Below, piece by piece: positions 22,979-24,516 of a DNA stretch of 24,516 bases. The DNA is taken from contig CAJUFO010000066.1 of assembly GCA_910585615.1 (NCBI GenBank), positions 1 to 24,516 of the forward strand. Reading direction: 5' to 3'. Numbering within the stretch: position 1 is the stretch's first letter; the number at the start of each line of letters is the position of its first letter. A model generated the notes under the pieces. That model was not told where the DNA came from. It did no database searches and saw nothing but the letters and a program-made list of their open reading frames with translations. The position numbers and the translations under genes were made by a program. The stretch is from an uncultured Acetatifactor sp. (lineage in GTDB: Bacteria; Bacillota; Clostridia; Lachnospirales; Lachnospiraceae).

Positions 22979-23095
22979 TGCGCGCGTCGGCGCGCATACC
23001 AATCAAAATGTGAAAGGAACTTTCAGAATTGTCCCCTCCCAGGTTCAAGCGACAACCTTCCGTTGTCTCCCAATTGTCTTTGTCTGACGGCTCTG
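22979..23095. repeat. Dyad-rich rplK-rplA intergenic sequence
   Basis: On the minus strand GACAAC/GTTGTC around GGAAG, GGTT/AACC, GAAAG/CTTTC and a GC-rich TGCGCGC/GCGCGCA pair follow one another, and GACAATT occurs twice. The texture resembles dispersed intergenic repeats of clostridial genomes, but copies elsewhere cannot be checked here. Confidence 0.35.
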
Positions 23096-23109
23096 TGCCG
23101 GAAAGCCGG

Positions 23110-23535
23110 CTACTCCTCGACCGTAACACCCATGCTGCGCGCCGTTCCGGCAATCATGCTCATGGCCGCCTCCAGGCTGGCCGCGTTCAGGTCCGGCATC
23201 TTCATCTCCGCGATCTCCTGGAGCTTCGCCTTGGAGAGCGTGGCCACCTTTGTCTTGTTGGGCACTGCGGAGCCTGACTTGATGTTGCAGGCCTTCTTGA
23301 TCAGCACCGGCGCAGGGGGAGTCTTCGTAATGAAACTGAAAGACCTGTCTGCATACACGGTAATGACTACAGGGATGATGACATCACCCTTGTCCGCCGT
23401 CCTGGCGTTGAACTGCTTGGTGAACTCCACAATGTTCACGCCGTGCTGTCCAAGCGCAGGGCCTACGGGCGGAGCCGGTGTAGCCTTACCTGCAGGAATC
23501 TGCAATTTAATGTAACCTGTTACCTTCTTTGCCAT
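23110..23535 (-). CDS. rplK: 50S ribosomal protein L11
   Basis: L11 binds the GTPase-associated centre of 23S rRNA and takes part in factor binding and in RelA-type stringent signalling. It has 141 residues, the family length. The N-terminal proline-rich segment IPAGKATPAPPVGPALGQHG, where thiostrepton-resistance changes occur, is intact. The C-terminal rRNA-binding domain includes IKSGSAVPNKTKVATLSKAK and ends MGVTVEE. The ATG is preceded by AAGGAGG at 7 nt. It follows nusG by 213 bp of GC-rich, hairpin-forming DNA without a gene and forms a pair with rplA. Confidence 0.99.
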   Translation of the reverse strand: MAKKVTGYIKLQIPAGKATPAPPVGPALGQHGVNIVEFTKQFNARTADKGDVIIPVVITVYADRSFSFITKTPPAPVLIKKACNIKSGSAVPNKTKVATLSKAKLQEIAEMKMPDLNAASLEAAMSMIAGTARSMGVTVEE

Positions 23536-23748
23536 TTTGGCACCTCCTTATTGTGGTGAGCCGCAATCGCCCGCCAATCCGGCCGGCCTCTCGCGGCAAT
23601 CCGGCGCAGCTCCCATAAGCCAGAGCTGCTCCCACTCTGCTAAGCGTCCTGCCGCCATGCGCCAAAACGCCCTGCGGCCTCAAAGCCGCCATACGGCCCA
23701 AGGGCCGCCTTTGTATCTAACCGCCCTCCCGGGCGGGGAATACCTGAC

Positions 23749-24267
23749 TTAAAGCTTCCTGACTTCCGCAAAACTGATTTCCACAGGGGTCTCCCTGCCG
23801 AAGAGCTCTACGTTAATGGTAGCCGTCTGCTTGCCGTAATCAAGCTTCTGCACGATGCCGACGGTATCCTTCCAGATACCCGCCACCACGGCGATGCTGT
23901 CGCCCTCGCCAAAGTCGATGGACACGTTCTCCGTCTTGATGCCCAGAGGCTTCATCTCCGCCTCGGTCAGCGGCACGGGCTTGCTCCCCGGCCCCACGAA
24001 CCCCGTGACGCCGCGGGTATTGCGGACCACATACCAAGTATCGTCGTTCATCTCCATGTTGAGGAGCACGTACCCCGGGAACATCTTCTTCTGGACAGTC
24101 CTTCTGGCACCGTTCTTCATCTCCACCACATCCTGCAGGGGAACCCGCACCTCCAGAATCTGCTCCGCAAGGTGCTTGTTGTTCTCAATGGTCTTCTCAA
24201 TGTTGGCTTTGACTTTGTTTTCATATCCTGAGTAGGTATGGACTACATACCATTTTGCCTCTGCCAT
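23749..24267 (-). CDS. nusG: Transcription elongation/termination factor NusG
   Basis: NusG binds RNA polymerase and affects pausing and termination, and links transcription with translation. It has 172 residues. The NGN domain spans about 4-110 (KWYVVHTYSGYENKVKANIE, FPGYVLLNMEM, YVVRNTRGVTGFVGPG). The KOW domain begins near 120 (GEGDSIAVVAGIWKDTVGIV) and the protein ends EISFAEVRKL. The ATG has GAGGGTGAT upstream. It follows secE by 15 bp, the standard secE-nusG pair. The minus strand after the stop shows CCGCCC/GGGCGG around GGGA followed only by TTAGAT, at best a weak terminator. Confidence 0.98.
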   Translation of the reverse strand: MAEAKWYVVHTYSGYENKVKANIEKTIENNKHLAEQILEVRVPLQDVVEMKNGARRTVQKKMFPGYVLLNMEMNDDTWYVVRNTRGVTGFVGPGSKPVPLTEAEMKPLGIKTENVSIDFGEGDSIAVVAGIWKDTVGIVQKLDYGKQTATINVELFGRETPVEISFAEVRKL

Positions 24268-24282
24268 GCAATCACCCTCGCC

Positions 24283-24501
24283 CTAAATTGATGTAATGAA
24301 GTTCACGCCGGTCTTCGCCACATAGTCCAGCAGCGCGATGATGACGCCCAGAACCACCGAAATCGCCACCACTGCCACGGACTGCTTCAAGGTGGACTGC
24401 CTGTCCGGCCATACGATTTTCTTGAATTCAGCCTTCACCCCTGTGAAAAAGCCGGGGCCGGCCTTCGCTTTCTTTTCCGCGGAATTTCCCATTTCGACCA
24501 T
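24283..24501 (-). CDS. secE: Preprotein translocase subunit SecE
   Basis: SecE is the small clamp subunit of the SecYEG channel in the cytoplasmic membrane. The 72-residue product is the short, single-helix form typical of Firmicutes. A basic cytoplasmic N-terminus with the amphipathic segment GVKAEFKKIVWPDRQSTLKQ is followed by one transmembrane helix, SVAVVAISVVLGVIIALLDY. Two starts are possible, the ATG at 24499-24501 and Met4 at 24490-24492. The AAAGG site at 24503-24507 is too close to the first and about 10 nt from the second, so the choice is open. The gene is nearly at the window edge; its promoter lies outside. Confidence 0.95.
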   Translation of the reverse strand: MVEMGNSAEKKAKAGPGFFTGVKAEFKKIVWPDRQSTLKQSVAVVAISVVLGVIIALLDYVAKTGVNFITSI

Positions 24502-24516
24502 GCCTTTCCCAAAGCG

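Noticed and set aside
23536..23748. Small gene between nusG and rplK (frame at 23507-23701)
   Set aside because: The frame overlaps the start of rplK out of phase, has no binding site and low-complexity GC-rich composition. The stretch is better read as structured spacer.

Overview
The window is a chromosomal piece of a fairly GC-rich Firmicute, most likely a Lachnospiraceae-type member of the Clostridia. The evidence is the sequence style of EF-Tu, EF-G, S12 (with the Firmicute insert) and RpoB/RpoC, the strong AGGAGG ribosome binding sites, consensus sigma-A promoters, an L10 leader, and neighbouring genes of XRE-plus-membrane, AraC-GyrI and LytTR type. Species cannot be fixed from the sequence alone. 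Almost every gene lies on the minus strand, so the biological order runs from the right end of the window to the left.

Right part (24501 to 12683, minus strand): secE, nusG, rplK, rplA, a structured intergenic region, a sigma-A promoter with an L10 leader, rplJ, rplL, a terminator, a nested inverted-repeat element, a dedicated promoter with a possible leader attenuator, rpoB and rpoC. This is the classical beta operon: protein export (SecE), transcription elongation (NusG), large-subunit stalk proteins and the two largest RNA polymerase subunits. Both RNAP subunits end in long acidic tails. RpoB carries Asn where rifampicin-susceptible model bacteria have His in the rifampicin pocket.

Middle part (12682 to about 5955): an accessory stretch of nearly 7 kb separates rpoC from rpsL, which are often neighbours in Firmicutes. 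It holds an rfbD-like sugar-nucleotide reductase gene, a gene-poor gap of about 600 bp, a TPR-like acidic protein and a cluster of decayed genes: an unrecognised AT-rich fragment, a LytTR response regulator with three lesions, and an ABC exporter fragment truncated at both ends. Two plus-strand units follow: an XRE regulator with a small membrane protein, and an SGNH hydrolase divergent from an AraC/GyrI-type regulator, with a perfect dyad between the last two.

Left part (5954 to 1010, minus strand): the str operon rpsL, rpsG, fusA, tuf, driven by a TTGACA-17-TATAAT promoter that sits inside the stem-loop of the upstream terminator. An internal promoter precedes tuf and a strong terminator follows it. 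The last kilobase (1 to 1009) is AT-rich and holds a frame-disrupted gene remnant.

I found no CRISPR array, tRNA, rRNA, intact transposase or convincing new defence or biosynthetic system. The most interesting signals are regulatory architecture (promoter/terminator overlap, nested repeats, leader structures) and gene decay in the accessory block.
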